Assembly (NCBI RefSeq): GCF_002155695.1
Contig: NZ_MUYJ01000004.1
Location: 186,001-250,000, forward strand
Source: Erythrobacter tepidarius
GTDB lineage: Bacteria; Pseudomonadota; Alphaproteobacteria; Sphingomonadales; Sphingomonadaceae
Length of the DNA: 64,000 nt
Direction: 5' to 3'
A model generated the notes under the pieces. The model worked only from the letters and a program-made list of their open reading frames with translations, searched no databases and was not told where the DNA came from. Position numbers and translations under genes: made by a program. Below, one piece after another: positions 26,971 through 34,815 of the stretch. Positions within the stretch are counted from its first letter, which is position 1, and each line of letters begins with the position of its first letter.

Positions 26971-28001
26971 ATCCGGATCACGATCTTGCTGAAATGTCCT
27001 GCGCTCTCGAGAGACGCAAAGGCTGCGGGGGCATCGGCGAAGGCGAATTCGTGATCGACCGGGATGAGGATCCCGTGCTCGGCGACCACGCCAAGCGCCT
27101 TTTGCAGCATGGCGCGGCTGCCGCTGGCGATCCCCTTGATCGCGATGTTCTTGCCGATCAGCGCCCCCTGACTCGCACCGGCGATGTCCTGCGGCGAACC
27201 CGCCAGCGCGCCGAGCGTGCCGATCCGCGCGTTGGGTGCGCAGGCGGCGATCGTCTCGCCCAGCGCGGAAAGGCCGAGCGTATCGACCACCACATCCGCT
27301 CCGCGCCCGCCGGTAGCCTCGAGCAGCGCGGCGCTCCAGTCCGGCCGCGCGCGGTAGTTGACGGTGTAGTCTGCACCCAGGGCGCGCGCCCGCTCGAGCT
27401 TGTTGTCGCTCGACGAGGTGATCGCGAATTGCGCCCCCATGGCCTTGGCCAGCAGCAGCGCGAAGACCGAAACCCCGCCGGTGCCCTGCGCCAGCACGAG
27501 ACTGCCCGCCCCTGCGCCGCCAAAGGCGACCATCGCGTGCCATACCGTCGCACCAACCACGGCAAGGCTGGCGGCGGTCAGGTCGCCAAGGCGCGCGGGC
27601 ACCTTGAGCGCTGCCGCTGCGGGCAGCACGATCCGCTCGGCCAACCAGCCGTCCGCGGTCACCCCCATGTCGGCCGCAAAGACCGCGGGCGAATAGGCCG
27701 CATCATCGCGCCAGGTCAGAAAATGGGGGGCAATGACGCGGTCGCCCAGCGCCAGATCCGTTACCCCCTCGCCCAGCGCAACCACCTCCCCGACGCCATC
27801 CGACAGCGGCACGCGGGTCTCGGGCAGGGCTGCTCCATATTGGCCGCGCAGCACCATCAGATCGCGATAGTTGAGACCGGCGGCGATCACCCGCACCAAA
27901 ACTTCGCCCGGCCCCGGCTCAGGCTCTGCACGCTCCGCAAGGCGCAAGCCGCCGATCCCGCGCAGCGCTTCATCCCGCGGGCCTATCTCCCAAGCCTTCA
28001 A
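26967..28001 (-). CDS. Zinc-independent MDR-family NAD(P)H alcohol dehydrogenase/quinone reductase
   Basis: A 344-residue medium-chain reductase with a GroES-like N-terminal domain (about 30-130) and a Rossmann domain (AQGTGGVSVFALLLAKAMGA about 168-187). It likely reduces a C=C bond or carbonyl with NAD(P)H. The start is TTG 28001, which overlaps the previous TGA and has GGAG about 7 bases upstream; no suitable ATG lies nearby. It ends the leftward module G operon. Confidence 0.83.
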   Translation of the reverse strand: MKAWEIGPRDEALRGIGGLRLAERAEPEPGPGEVLVRVIAAGLNYRDLMVLRGQYGAALPETRVPLSDGVGEVVALGEGVTDLALGDRVIAPHFLTWRDDAAYSPAVFAADMGVTADGWLAERIVLPAAAALKVPARLGDLTAASLAVVGATVWHAMVAFGGAGAGSLVLAQGTGGVSVFALLLAKAMGAQFAITSSSDNKLERARALGADYTVNYRARPDWSAALLEATGGRGADVVVDTLGLSALGETIAACAPNARIGTLGALAGSPQDIAGASQGALIGKNIAIKGIASGSRAMLQKALGVVAEHGILIPVDHEFAFADAPAAFASLESAGHFSKIVIRI

Positions 28002-28513
28002 CGCTCTGCTCCAACGGTTGGTGCATCGGGAACCGGCGTGCCAACCTGCGCGATCCCATCCGCGGGAAAATCGGCAAGATAACGGTTGTCCCCGACCCGG
28101 CCGATCATGTCCTCGCGCAACGGTGCCTCGGCGAATACCGCCACGGTATAATCTCCCGCGCTGTCCGGCACGGTGCGCAGCGGCAGGATGTCCTCGCGAT
28201 AGGTTCGGCTGTTCCAGAAAGCGCGCGCGTTCTCGATACAGGGAAAGCGCACGGTGAGATTGACGTAGTCGGGCGGAACCTCACCCTCGAACACCGCGAT
28301 CGGGCGCGGCAGGGTGATGTAGTAGCCGCCAAGTTCCTGGTAGAGACGGCTTGCCGCGATCGCCTCGCCATACCTTATCATGCGCTCGCGATCACGGGTG
28401 CGCCCTTGAACCACCATGTAGACCGGCGAATCGCATGTCGATTGCGGCGGCGGTGCGATTGCCGCCGGGGTGGCAGCCTCAGCCAGAAGGGCGGTGACTA
28501 GGGTGAAGATCAT
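27998..28513 (-). CDS. Exported DUF1330-like small protein
   Basis: A 171-residue protein with a short N-terminal signal (MIFTLVTALLAEAATPAA) and a ferredoxin-like domain carrying PCIENARAFWNSRTY, which matches the IRAFWNSPEY segment of the DUF1330 protein at 39484-39801. Function unknown; DUF1330 proteins often sit in catabolic clusters. The ATG overlaps the preceding stop as ATGA. Confidence 0.7.
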   Translation of the reverse strand: MIFTLVTALLAEAATPAAIAPPPQSTCDSPVYMVVQGRTRDRERMIRYGEAIAASRLYQELGGYYITLPRPIAVFEGEVPPDYVNLTVRFPCIENARAFWNSRTYREDILPLRTVPDSAGDYTVAVFAEAPLREDMIGRVGDNRYLADFPADGIAQVGTPVPDAPTVGAER

Positions 28514-28971
28514 GGGGCAGGGATCCTGTGCTCGTCGCACAATGTGCGCTTCCATGGCCGCCCATCCCTGAACCACTGCCAGGTGCGGGCGCGCGTCTGC
28601 CGGTCGGGCGCGATCGCAATCATTTCGAGGTAATAAGCCCCCGGCACATCAAGCCGGTCGAGCTTGAGCATCAGGAGATCCTCGGCGGTCTGCCAGCCAT
28701 AGCCGGTAAACCGGTCAGTCTGCCAGAACAGCCGATCTCCCTCCAATCGCCCGCCGAATTCATAGGTGGCCTCGCGTCCGTCATCCCAGGTCAGCCAGTT
28801 GTGCTGGACATAATGCCAGGGGCCGCGATCCGGGAATTCGCAAAAGGTCCTGACCCGGTGCGCGTCGAGCAGGCTGCCATCGCCATCGAAGTGGCGATAC
28901 CACCCGTCCCACCAGCCTTCATGCTGGAGCATCGCCGGCATCGCCGCGACAAGAGCCGCACGGTTGCTCAC
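28510..28971 (-). CDS. Small DUF3598-like protein 1
   Basis: A 153-residue protein of a family I can only place as lipocalin-like (DUF3598-like). The N-terminus LQHEGWWDGWYRHFDGDG is similar to LARHEGVWDGTYSYFNAKN in the protein at 34299-34805, so the two are paralogues in divergent operons. GTG 28971 overlaps the aldehyde dehydrogenase stop as GTGA. No enzymatic motif is visible. Confidence 0.65.
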   Translation of the reverse strand: MSNRAALVAAMPAMLQHEGWWDGWYRHFDGDGSLLDAHRVRTFCEFPDRGPWHYVQHNWLTWDDGREATYEFGGRLEGDRLFWQTDRFTGYGWQTAEDLLMLKLDRLDVPGAYYLEMIAIAPDRQTRARTWQWFRDGRPWKRTLCDEHRIPAP

Positions 28972-30386
28972 GATTGTGGCCTTTCGGCATAGGCGTCGAT
29001 GGTCAGCGCGCTTCCGGTCTGGCAGATCAGCGCCTGTTCGCGCAGGAAGCGCAACATGCCCGAATCTCCCATCCGGCTCGGCCCCAGCCCACTGCCCTTG
29101 CGCGAGAGGTTGGTGGCATCGCCGACCATGCTGGTGAGCGCCCCATCCTGGAGCGACACTGCGCCGACATCGAGCAGCGGCGCAATGCGCACGGCTTCGT
29201 CGAGCGAACCCGCCAGCACCGCCGCCGAAAGGCCATAGGCACTGTCATTGGCAAGCGCGATCGCCTCATCGATGGTGTCGAACAGCGTCACCGGGAGAAC
29301 CGGGCCGAAAGTCTCCTCGCGCATCACCGCCATGGCGGGCGTGACGTCGACCAGTATCGTTGGCCGGAGATAGGCCCCGCCCTCCAACCGCTCGACCGTC
29401 CCGCCGGCGAGCACACGCGCGCCGGCAGCCACGGCAGCGTCGATCTGGGCCTGCACCTTGTTTGCCTGTTCGGGCAAGATGAAGGGGCCGAGGTGCCCGC
29501 TGGCGGGATCGGGATGGGTCAGCCGCACCGCCCTCGCGCCCGCGACGAGCGCGGCAAGGAACGGTTCGGCAATCGCGCGCGCGACATAGATCCGTTCGAT
29601 CGACTGGCACGCCTGACCGGTGGCGAGGATCGAGGCACGCAGGGCGACACGCGCAGCCCATTCAGGCTCGGCACTGGCGGTGATGATCATGGGATCCTTG
29701 CCGCCCAGTTCCAGATTGGCCGGGATCAGCCGCCGCGCCGCCGCCTCGGCGACCTTGCGCCCGGTCGCGGTCGAGCCGGTGAAGCAGACATAGTCCACCT
29801 CCTCGATCAGCGCCTGCCCCACGTCCGCCCCGCCCATCACATAGGCCAACGGCAGCTCTGGCACCTCAGCCAGCACTGCGCGCATCGGCGCGACGAAGCG
29901 CGGCGTGACTTCCGAAGGCTTCACCAGCGCTGCCGATCCCGCCATCAGCGCAGGCACCGCGTCGATATGGCTGAGGATCACCGGAAAGTTCCACGGAGCG
30001 ATTGCGCCGAACAACGGGAAAGCGCTGTAGCGGGTGAGCAATTCGATGCCGGGGGTGAGCGAGGGCTTCGGCCCCTGATCGAGCGCCTGGAAGAGTTCCG
30101 GTCCACGCTGTGCCCAGCGCCGGATATTGGCGATCAAGCCCTGCACCTCGATCGCGGCGATGGTTCGCCTTCCCGTATCGACCGCCAGTGCCGGGGTGAT
30201 CCTGTCAGCGGCGGCATCGACTGCCGCGGCAAAGCGCAGCAGCACGCTGGCGCGCCCCTCCGGCCCGAGCGCCTCCCACGCCGGCTGCATCCCGCGCAGC
30301 CGCGCGGCCTCGGCCGCGGTCTGTGCCCGTGTCGTCTCGGCGAAGTCGTAATCCGGCTCGCCGGTGCGCGGATTGGTGGCTTTCAT
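28968..30386 (-). CDS. NAD(P)-dependent aldehyde dehydrogenase
   Basis: A 472-residue dehydrogenase oxidising an aldehyde to an acid. FTGSTATGRKVAE (about 202-214), the general base Glu226 in NLELGGKDP and the nucleophile Cys260 in ATGQACQSIERI are present. The ATG at 30386 overlaps the stop of the upstream deacetylase-fold gene as ATGA. It probably oxidises an aldehyde formed by amine oxidation or hydrolysis in this cluster (inference). Confidence 0.92.
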   Translation of the reverse strand: MKATNPRTGEPDYDFAETTRAQTAAEAARLRGMQPAWEALGPEGRASVLLRFAAAVDAAADRITPALAVDTGRRTIAAIEVQGLIANIRRWAQRGPELFQALDQGPKPSLTPGIELLTRYSAFPLFGAIAPWNFPVILSHIDAVPALMAGSAALVKPSEVTPRFVAPMRAVLAEVPELPLAYVMGGADVGQALIEEVDYVCFTGSTATGRKVAEAAARRLIPANLELGGKDPMIITASAEPEWAARVALRASILATGQACQSIERIYVARAIAEPFLAALVAGARAVRLTHPDPASGHLGPFILPEQANKVQAQIDAAVAAGARVLAGGTVERLEGGAYLRPTILVDVTPAMAVMREETFGPVLPVTLFDTIDEAIALANDSAYGLSAAVLAGSLDEAVRIAPLLDVGAVSLQDGALTSMVGDATNLSRKGSGLGPSRMGDSGMLRFLREQALICQTGSALTIDAYAERPQS

Positions 30387-31297
30387 GTCTGCGCCTTCCA
30401 AGCCCCGACGATCTCATCCCCCCGGGCAAACCATGCCTCCGGGCGCCGTGTGAGTTCGGCCAGCAGTTCCTCCAACGCTGCAATGCGGTAGGGCAGGCCC
30501 ATGATATAGGGCGTAAGGTGGATCGGCAGCATCCTTGCGCCGCCGCTCGTTGCTGCCTCACGCGCCAGCCAGTCGAACGCGTCGCGCATGCTTTCGGCCC
30601 AGCTTGCGGCACTTTTCTGCTGGACGGTGATAATCTGCCGATCGGACAGCTCGTGGTTGAGCGGCAGGTTGATCAGGCCGTTGGCAAAGCGATAGGGCAG
30701 TTCATCATTGACCCAGTCGCAGCAATAGGTGAGGCCCTGTTCCTTGAGGATACCGGGCGTGGAAAAGCTCTGCTGGCGCGCGATCGAAAGCCAGCCCGTG
30801 GGGCGCACGCCGCTGGCCCGTTCGATCCGCTCAATCGCCTCGGCCACCAGTGCGGCTTCAGCTTCAGCAGCTAGGGTGGAATCGATCGTGCCGTTCATGT
30901 CGGTGGAATGGGCGATGATCTCGTGCCCCCCGGCGATCACCGCCGCGACCAATTCGGGATAGCGCTCGGCGATCGCGGCATTGGTGGCAAAGCTGGCCTT
31001 TACCCCGGCCTTCTCGAAGGCGTCGAGAAAACGCCAAGCGCCGACCCGGTTGCCGTAATCGCGGGCGGTGTAGTGGCGGTAGTCGGGATAGGCGGTGACC
31101 ATGTGGCCAGGGGCGGTGAACGGCCCTCCGGGCAGGATCGGGAACCATTCAAGGCTGACACAGAGCCACACGGCAACCGACCCTTGCGGCCAGGTGACGG
31201 GCGGGCGGGCATGCATGTTCGACCATGCATAGAGATCATGATCATAGCCCTCGCGACGGTGCGGATACTCGAGATAGCTTGGCGCGAGCGTGCTCAT
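30383..31297 (-). CDS. PuuE-like polysaccharide-deacetylase-fold amidohydrolase 1
   Basis: A 304-residue NodB-fold protein of the type recruited for small amides (PuuE allantoinase branch). The usual metal motif TFDD is replaced by SLEWFP and the HxxxH segment reads HSTDMN, so canonical metal ligands are missing. ATG 31297 overlaps the next stop and has GGAGGG upstream. It is the second of a tandem pair; together with the cysteine hydrolase it suggests stepwise C-N cleavage of a cyclic or acyclic amide. Confidence 0.82.
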   Translation of the reverse strand: MSTLAPSYLEYPHRREGYDHDLYAWSNMHARPPVTWPQGSVAVWLCVSLEWFPILPGGPFTAPGHMVTAYPDYRHYTARDYGNRVGAWRFLDAFEKAGVKASFATNAAIAERYPELVAAVIAGGHEIIAHSTDMNGTIDSTLAAEAEAALVAEAIERIERASGVRPTGWLSIARQQSFSTPGILKEQGLTYCCDWVNDELPYRFANGLINLPLNHELSDRQIITVQQKSAASWAESMRDAFDWLAREAATSGGARMLPIHLTPYIMGLPYRIAALEELLAELTRRPEAWFARGDEIVGAWKAQT

Positions 31298-32172
31298 TGC
31301 TGCGCCCTCCATGCATCGACGATCTCGCCTGCTCTCGCAATCCAGGCCCGGCCATCGCTCGCGATGTGGCGCAGCGCCTCCTCGAACGGCCCGATCCGGT
31401 GCGGCTGGCCGATCAGATAGGCGTGCAAGGGGATGCACATCACCGTCCCCGACTTTTCGCCCTCGCTTGCCAGCCGCTCGAACTGGCGGATCAGCGTCTC
31501 GGCATATTCGCGCCCGCTCATGTTATAGACGAAGAAGCCGTAGTGGTCGTTGACTTCGAGGCTGTAAGGGATCGAGGCGAGCCGGCCCTTTGCCACCTTC
31601 ACCTCCTGCACCTGATCGTCGTGATAGAGGTCGCAGGTGTAATCGAACCCGTATTCGGCAAGCAGATCGAGCGTGCGCGGGGTGTGGGTCAGCGCCGGGG
31701 CAAGCCAGCCGCGGATCGTCTGCCCGGTCGCTGCGCGCACCGTGGCAATCGAATCCTCTATGATCGCGCGCTCCTGTTCCTCTGTCATGTCATAGCAATA
31801 GCGGGTGTTGTAGATGCCATGGCTGAAGAACTCCCATCCGCGCGCTACTGCATCGGCAACCACTTCGGGGTGGTGCTGGCAGAGTGCAACCGAGAGGCTG
31901 ACGGAACCGGGGAAGCCGTGGCGGCTCATCACCTCGGTCATGCGCCAGTGACTCACCCGGTTGGAATGATCGCGGTGGGCGTATCCTACCACATCAGGAT
32001 GCACACGGCCCCACGGCTTGCGCTTGGGATGGACCGGCGGATCAATCTCGTAATATTCGAGATTGGGCGCAACCCACACCGCCACCGTCTTGCCACCCGG
32101 CCAGACGATCCTCGGCCGAGCGTTGTAGGGGTGATAGTCGTAAAGCCCCGGATCGCTTGCGCCTTCCCGCAT
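31294..32172 (-). CDS. PuuE-like polysaccharide-deacetylase-fold amidohydrolase 2
   Basis: A 292-residue paralogue of the adjacent gene. Like it, the first metal motif reads NLEYYE and the second SHGIYN instead of HxxxH. It retains the barrel pattern (VAVWVAPNLEYYEIDPP; GWLAPALTHTPRTLDLLAEYGF). The start at ATG 32172 shares one base with the upstream TGA; the in-frame TTG at 32175 is less likely. Substrate unknown; a metal-independent ureide- or amide-cleaving role is inferred from the PuuE precedent. Confidence 0.82.
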   Translation of the reverse strand: MREGASDPGLYDYHPYNARPRIVWPGGKTVAVWVAPNLEYYEIDPPVHPKRKPWGRVHPDVVGYAHRDHSNRVSHWRMTEVMSRHGFPGSVSLSVALCQHHPEVVADAVARGWEFFSHGIYNTRYCYDMTEEQERAIIEDSIATVRAATGQTIRGWLAPALTHTPRTLDLLAEYGFDYTCDLYHDDQVQEVKVAKGRLASIPYSLEVNDHYGFFVYNMSGREYAETLIRQFERLASEGEKSGTVMCIPLHAYLIGQPHRIGPFEEALRHIASDGRAWIARAGEIVDAWRAQQ

Positions 32173-32855
32173 CAACGCGCCTCCAGCCAGTCAATTACCG
32201 TCTGCACCGGCTCAACATCGGCATATTTGAGCTGAAGATCGGTGAGATTGGCGAAGTGATAGCTTTCGTGCTTGTCGGCGCAGGTTTCGATCGGGACGAT
32301 GGTCCGATACCCATGGCTCAGCGCATCAACCGCAGTCGCCCGCACGCAGCCCGATGTGCTACCCCCCGTCACCACCACCGTATCGACCCGGTGAAAGGTG
32401 AGGTAGCTGGCAAGCGGAGTCTCGAAGAAGGCGCTCGGCATGCGTTTCGTGAATTGCAGATCGTCGTCGTCAATCTCGCAACGCGGGTCGAAGGCGTGGC
32501 GTTCGCTGCCATATTTGATGTTCTGCAGGCTGTCTTCGGTATCCGTGCGCGTGCCCCAGACCCCCGCATCCCCGGCATCGGCCTTGTAGGCCACGCGGCT
32601 CCAGATCACCGGCATCCCGCGCTTGCGCGCCAAACGACTGATCGTGTTGATGTATTCGATCTGGCGCGGGTCGGTTTCATAGGCGGTCTTGAACATATCC
32701 AGCCGGGTATAGGCCTGCTGCAGATCGACATTGACGATGGCGAGCTTGCTGCCGAAGCCGAATTTGCGGCGCGCCGGATTGGCCATCACCTCCTCGAACA
32801 GCTGGCGCGCGGTCCTGCCGTCCGAAACCATCCTCGTCCCGACTAGCTCTGCCAT
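32172..32855 (-). CDS. Isochorismatase-family cysteine hydrolase
   Basis: A 227-residue cytoplasmic hydrolase with an intact Asp-Lys-Cys triad: Asp44 (VNVDLQQ), Lys137 (FTKRMPSAFF) and Cys170 (GGSTSGCVRATAVDA). The long N-terminal helix and GSTSGCVR motif resemble N-carbamoylsarcosine amidase and maleamate amidohydrolase more than isochorismatase. It starts module G and lies 103 bp from the divergent hydrolase gene, with one operator between. Confidence 0.87.
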   Translation of the reverse strand: MAELVGTRMVSDGRTARQLFEEVMANPARRKFGFGSKLAIVNVDLQQAYTRLDMFKTAYETDPRQIEYINTISRLARKRGMPVIWSRVAYKADAGDAGVWGTRTDTEDSLQNIKYGSERHAFDPRCEIDDDDLQFTKRMPSAFFETPLASYLTFHRVDTVVVTGGSTSGCVRATAVDALSHGYRTIVPIETCADKHESYHFANLTDLQLKYADVEPVQTVIDWLEAR

Positions 32856-32936
32856 GATCTGCCTTTACCCATCTGCTGGATCGATTCCGCTTTGACAGCG
32901 GACAATAAACGCGCGTAGAGGCTTGTCGAGTGAAAT

Positions 32937-32948
32937 TTGTCCGGACAA
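32937..32948. promoter_or_regulatory. TTGTCCGGACAA operator, copy 6
   Basis: An exact core in the gap between the cysteine hydrolase and the alpha/beta hydrolase, ending 10 bases before the latter's ATG. Upstream TTGTCG (32923-32928), 17 bases and CAACTT (32946-32951) mimic the geometry of copies 1 and 5. A TTGACA at 32892-32897 is another possible -35. Confidence 0.78.
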
Positions 32949-32958
32949 CTTTGGCAAA

Positions 32959-34302
32959 ATGATCACGCGGCATATCCTCACCATTCCCGGCAGCGGCAGG
33001 CGCGTGCATTACCGCCGCTGCGGCAAGGGGCCGGCGCTGCTGATGGTGCACCAGAGCCCGCGTTCGTCGGCCGAATATGAACCGCTGATGCGCAAATGGG
33101 GCAAGCACTTCACCTGCATCGCGCCCGACACGCCCGGCTTCGGCCAGTCCGATCCGCTGCCCGGCACCCCCGAGATCGCTGATTTCGCAGACGCGCTGTG
33201 CGAGACGATGGACGCGCTCGGAATCGGTCCCTGCCCGGCATATGGGTTCCATTCAGGCGGGATCATCCTCGTCACCGCGATCAAGCGCCAGCCGCACCGC
33301 TTCAAGGCGCTGGCAATCGGTGGCTATGCGATCTGGAACGCCGAAGAGATGCGCATATTCGGCGAACGCTACCTCCCGGAATTTCGCCCCTCTCCCTATG
33401 GCGAGCACCTCGCCTGGCTGTGGCACCGGATGCTCGAACAGAGCTGGGTCTTCCCGTGGTTCGACACGCGTGAGGAGGCGCGCCTGCCGGTTGCCCATGC
33501 CGACGTATCGCGGGTGGCGCAGGCGGTGATGGAGATGCTCGAATCCGGCGATGCCTATCGTGCAGGCTACGGCGCGGTGCTGCGCGCACCGCGCGACATT
33601 CCGGCAGTCGATGCCGCGATGCCCCCATGCCTCATCAGCGCTTATGACGGTGATCCGCTGCAGGCCCATATCGACCGGCTCGGCGCAATGCCCGCCGGCT
33701 GGGAAGCAAGGAAAGTTGCAACCCCCGCAGAGCATCAGGACGCAAGCCTTGCCTTCCTGCGCCGGCATGGCGGCGATGCGTCCTGTCCGCCGCTCGCGCA
33801 AGACAAGAACGAAGGCTGGATCGCGCTGCAAGACGGGCTGATCCACTGGAAGGGCACACCAGGAGCAGGCAAGCTCGTGCTTCATGCGCCGGCGGGCGAA
33901 CTGGCAGAACCGGACAAAGACACCCTCGTCATCGATGTCCCCGGCCACGGCCAGTCCGATGATTTCGAGGATCCGCGCGCGGCCGTAGAGGAGGCGGCAC
34001 TGGCTCTGGGGGCAGAAAGGGTGCTTTGGCCTGCACCGCCGCCGGGCGTGCCTGACAGGCTCTATCCCGACATGGCGCCCGACCGTTTCGGAAGCTACCT
34101 CCAGCGCGCTTGGGCGATCGCCCGCGCGGAGGCCTTTTTCGCGCCCTGGTACGAAGCCGGCACGCAGCATGCAATCCCGCTCCGGCCCGAAGTGCTCGAC
34201 CCGCAAGCCCTCCAGCGCCGCGCCCGCGCGCGGATCATCGCGGGCAATGCCGCACGCCGTTGGCACGACACACTCAGCACCATCAAGGGAGAGACCCGAT
34301 GA
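32959..34302 (+). CDS. Alpha/beta hydrolase with extra C-terminal hydrolase-like half
   Basis: A 447-residue protein, much longer than the usual 270-300 of this family. The N-terminal half has HQSPRSS (oxyanion region) and the nucleophile elbow GFHSGG with Ser99. The C-terminal half repeats an alpha/beta-hydrolase-like strand-turn (VIDVPGHGQSDDF, about 322-334) but shows no second nucleophile elbow. ATG 32959 was chosen over the upstream frame, which would place the operator inside the coding region; no clear Shine-Dalgarno is seen. It heads module H. Confidence 0.8.
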   Translation: MITRHILTIPGSGRRVHYRRCGKGPALLMVHQSPRSSAEYEPLMRKWGKHFTCIAPDTPGFGQSDPLPGTPEIADFADALCETMDALGIGPCPAYGFHSGGIILVTAIKRQPHRFKALAIGGYAIWNAEEMRIFGERYLPEFRPSPYGEHLAWLWHRMLEQSWVFPWFDTREEARLPVAHADVSRVAQAVMEMLESGDAYRAGYGAVLRAPRDIPAVDAAMPPCLISAYDGDPLQAHIDRLGAMPAGWEARKVATPAEHQDASLAFLRRHGGDASCPPLAQDKNEGWIALQDGLIHWKGTPGAGKLVLHAPAGELAEPDKDTLVIDVPGHGQSDDFEDPRAAVEEAALALGAERVLWPAPPPGVPDRLYPDMAPDRFGSYLQRAWAIARAEAFFAPWYEAGTQHAIPLRPEVLDPQALQRRARARIIAGNAARRWHDTLSTIKGETR

Positions 34303-34805
34303 ACGATTTTGCCAAAGCCATGCCGCTGCTCGCCCGCCACGAAGGGGTGTGGGACGGCACCTATTCCTATTTCAACGCGAAGAACGAGAAGATCGACGAG
34401 CACGCCAGCCGGCTTCTGTGCCGTATCACCGGCGACCCGGAGGTGCCCTATCACCAGACCAACCACTATCGCTGGCCCGACGGTCGCACTGAAATCCGCG
34501 ATTTCCCGGCAACCTATCGTGATGGCCGCATCTGGTGGGATAACGATCTCATCCAGGGCTGGGCTGCCGAAGTGCCGCTCGACGAATATAATCGCACCAT
34601 GATGCTCTACTGGCAGCGCACCGGCGATCCCTCGCTTTATCTCTACGAGCAGATCCAGATTTCCGATTGCGGCCAGCATCGCTGCCGCACGTGGCATTGG
34701 ATCAGGAACGGCATCCTGGAAACGCGCACAGCGATCCAGGAACGCTTGGTGACGAAGGACTGGCGCGCGGTAGATGCCGAAATGCAGGCGAAGGCAGCAG
34801 GCTGA
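34299..34805 (+). CDS. Small DUF3598-like protein 2
   Basis: A 168-residue protein similar to the one at 28510-28971 (shared HEGxWDGxY opening and IRDFP..DGRIWWDNDLIQGW body). Probably lipocalin-like; no catalytic motif. ATG 34299 overlaps the hydrolase stop as ATGA. The presence of one copy in each divergent operon suggests a shared role in handling the same substrate class. Confidence 0.65.
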   Translation: MNDFAKAMPLLARHEGVWDGTYSYFNAKNEKIDEHASRLLCRITGDPEVPYHQTNHYRWPDGRTEIRDFPATYRDGRIWWDNDLIQGWAAEVPLDEYNRTMMLYWQRTGDPSLYLYEQIQISDCGQHRCRTWHWIRNGILETRTAIQERLVTKDWRAVDAEMQAKAAG

Positions 34806-34815
34806 CAGCAAACCG

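Noticed and set aside
32923..32958. A 12-codon longer N-terminus for the alpha/beta hydrolase
   Set aside because: It would place the operator core inside the coding region and has no ribosome binding site.
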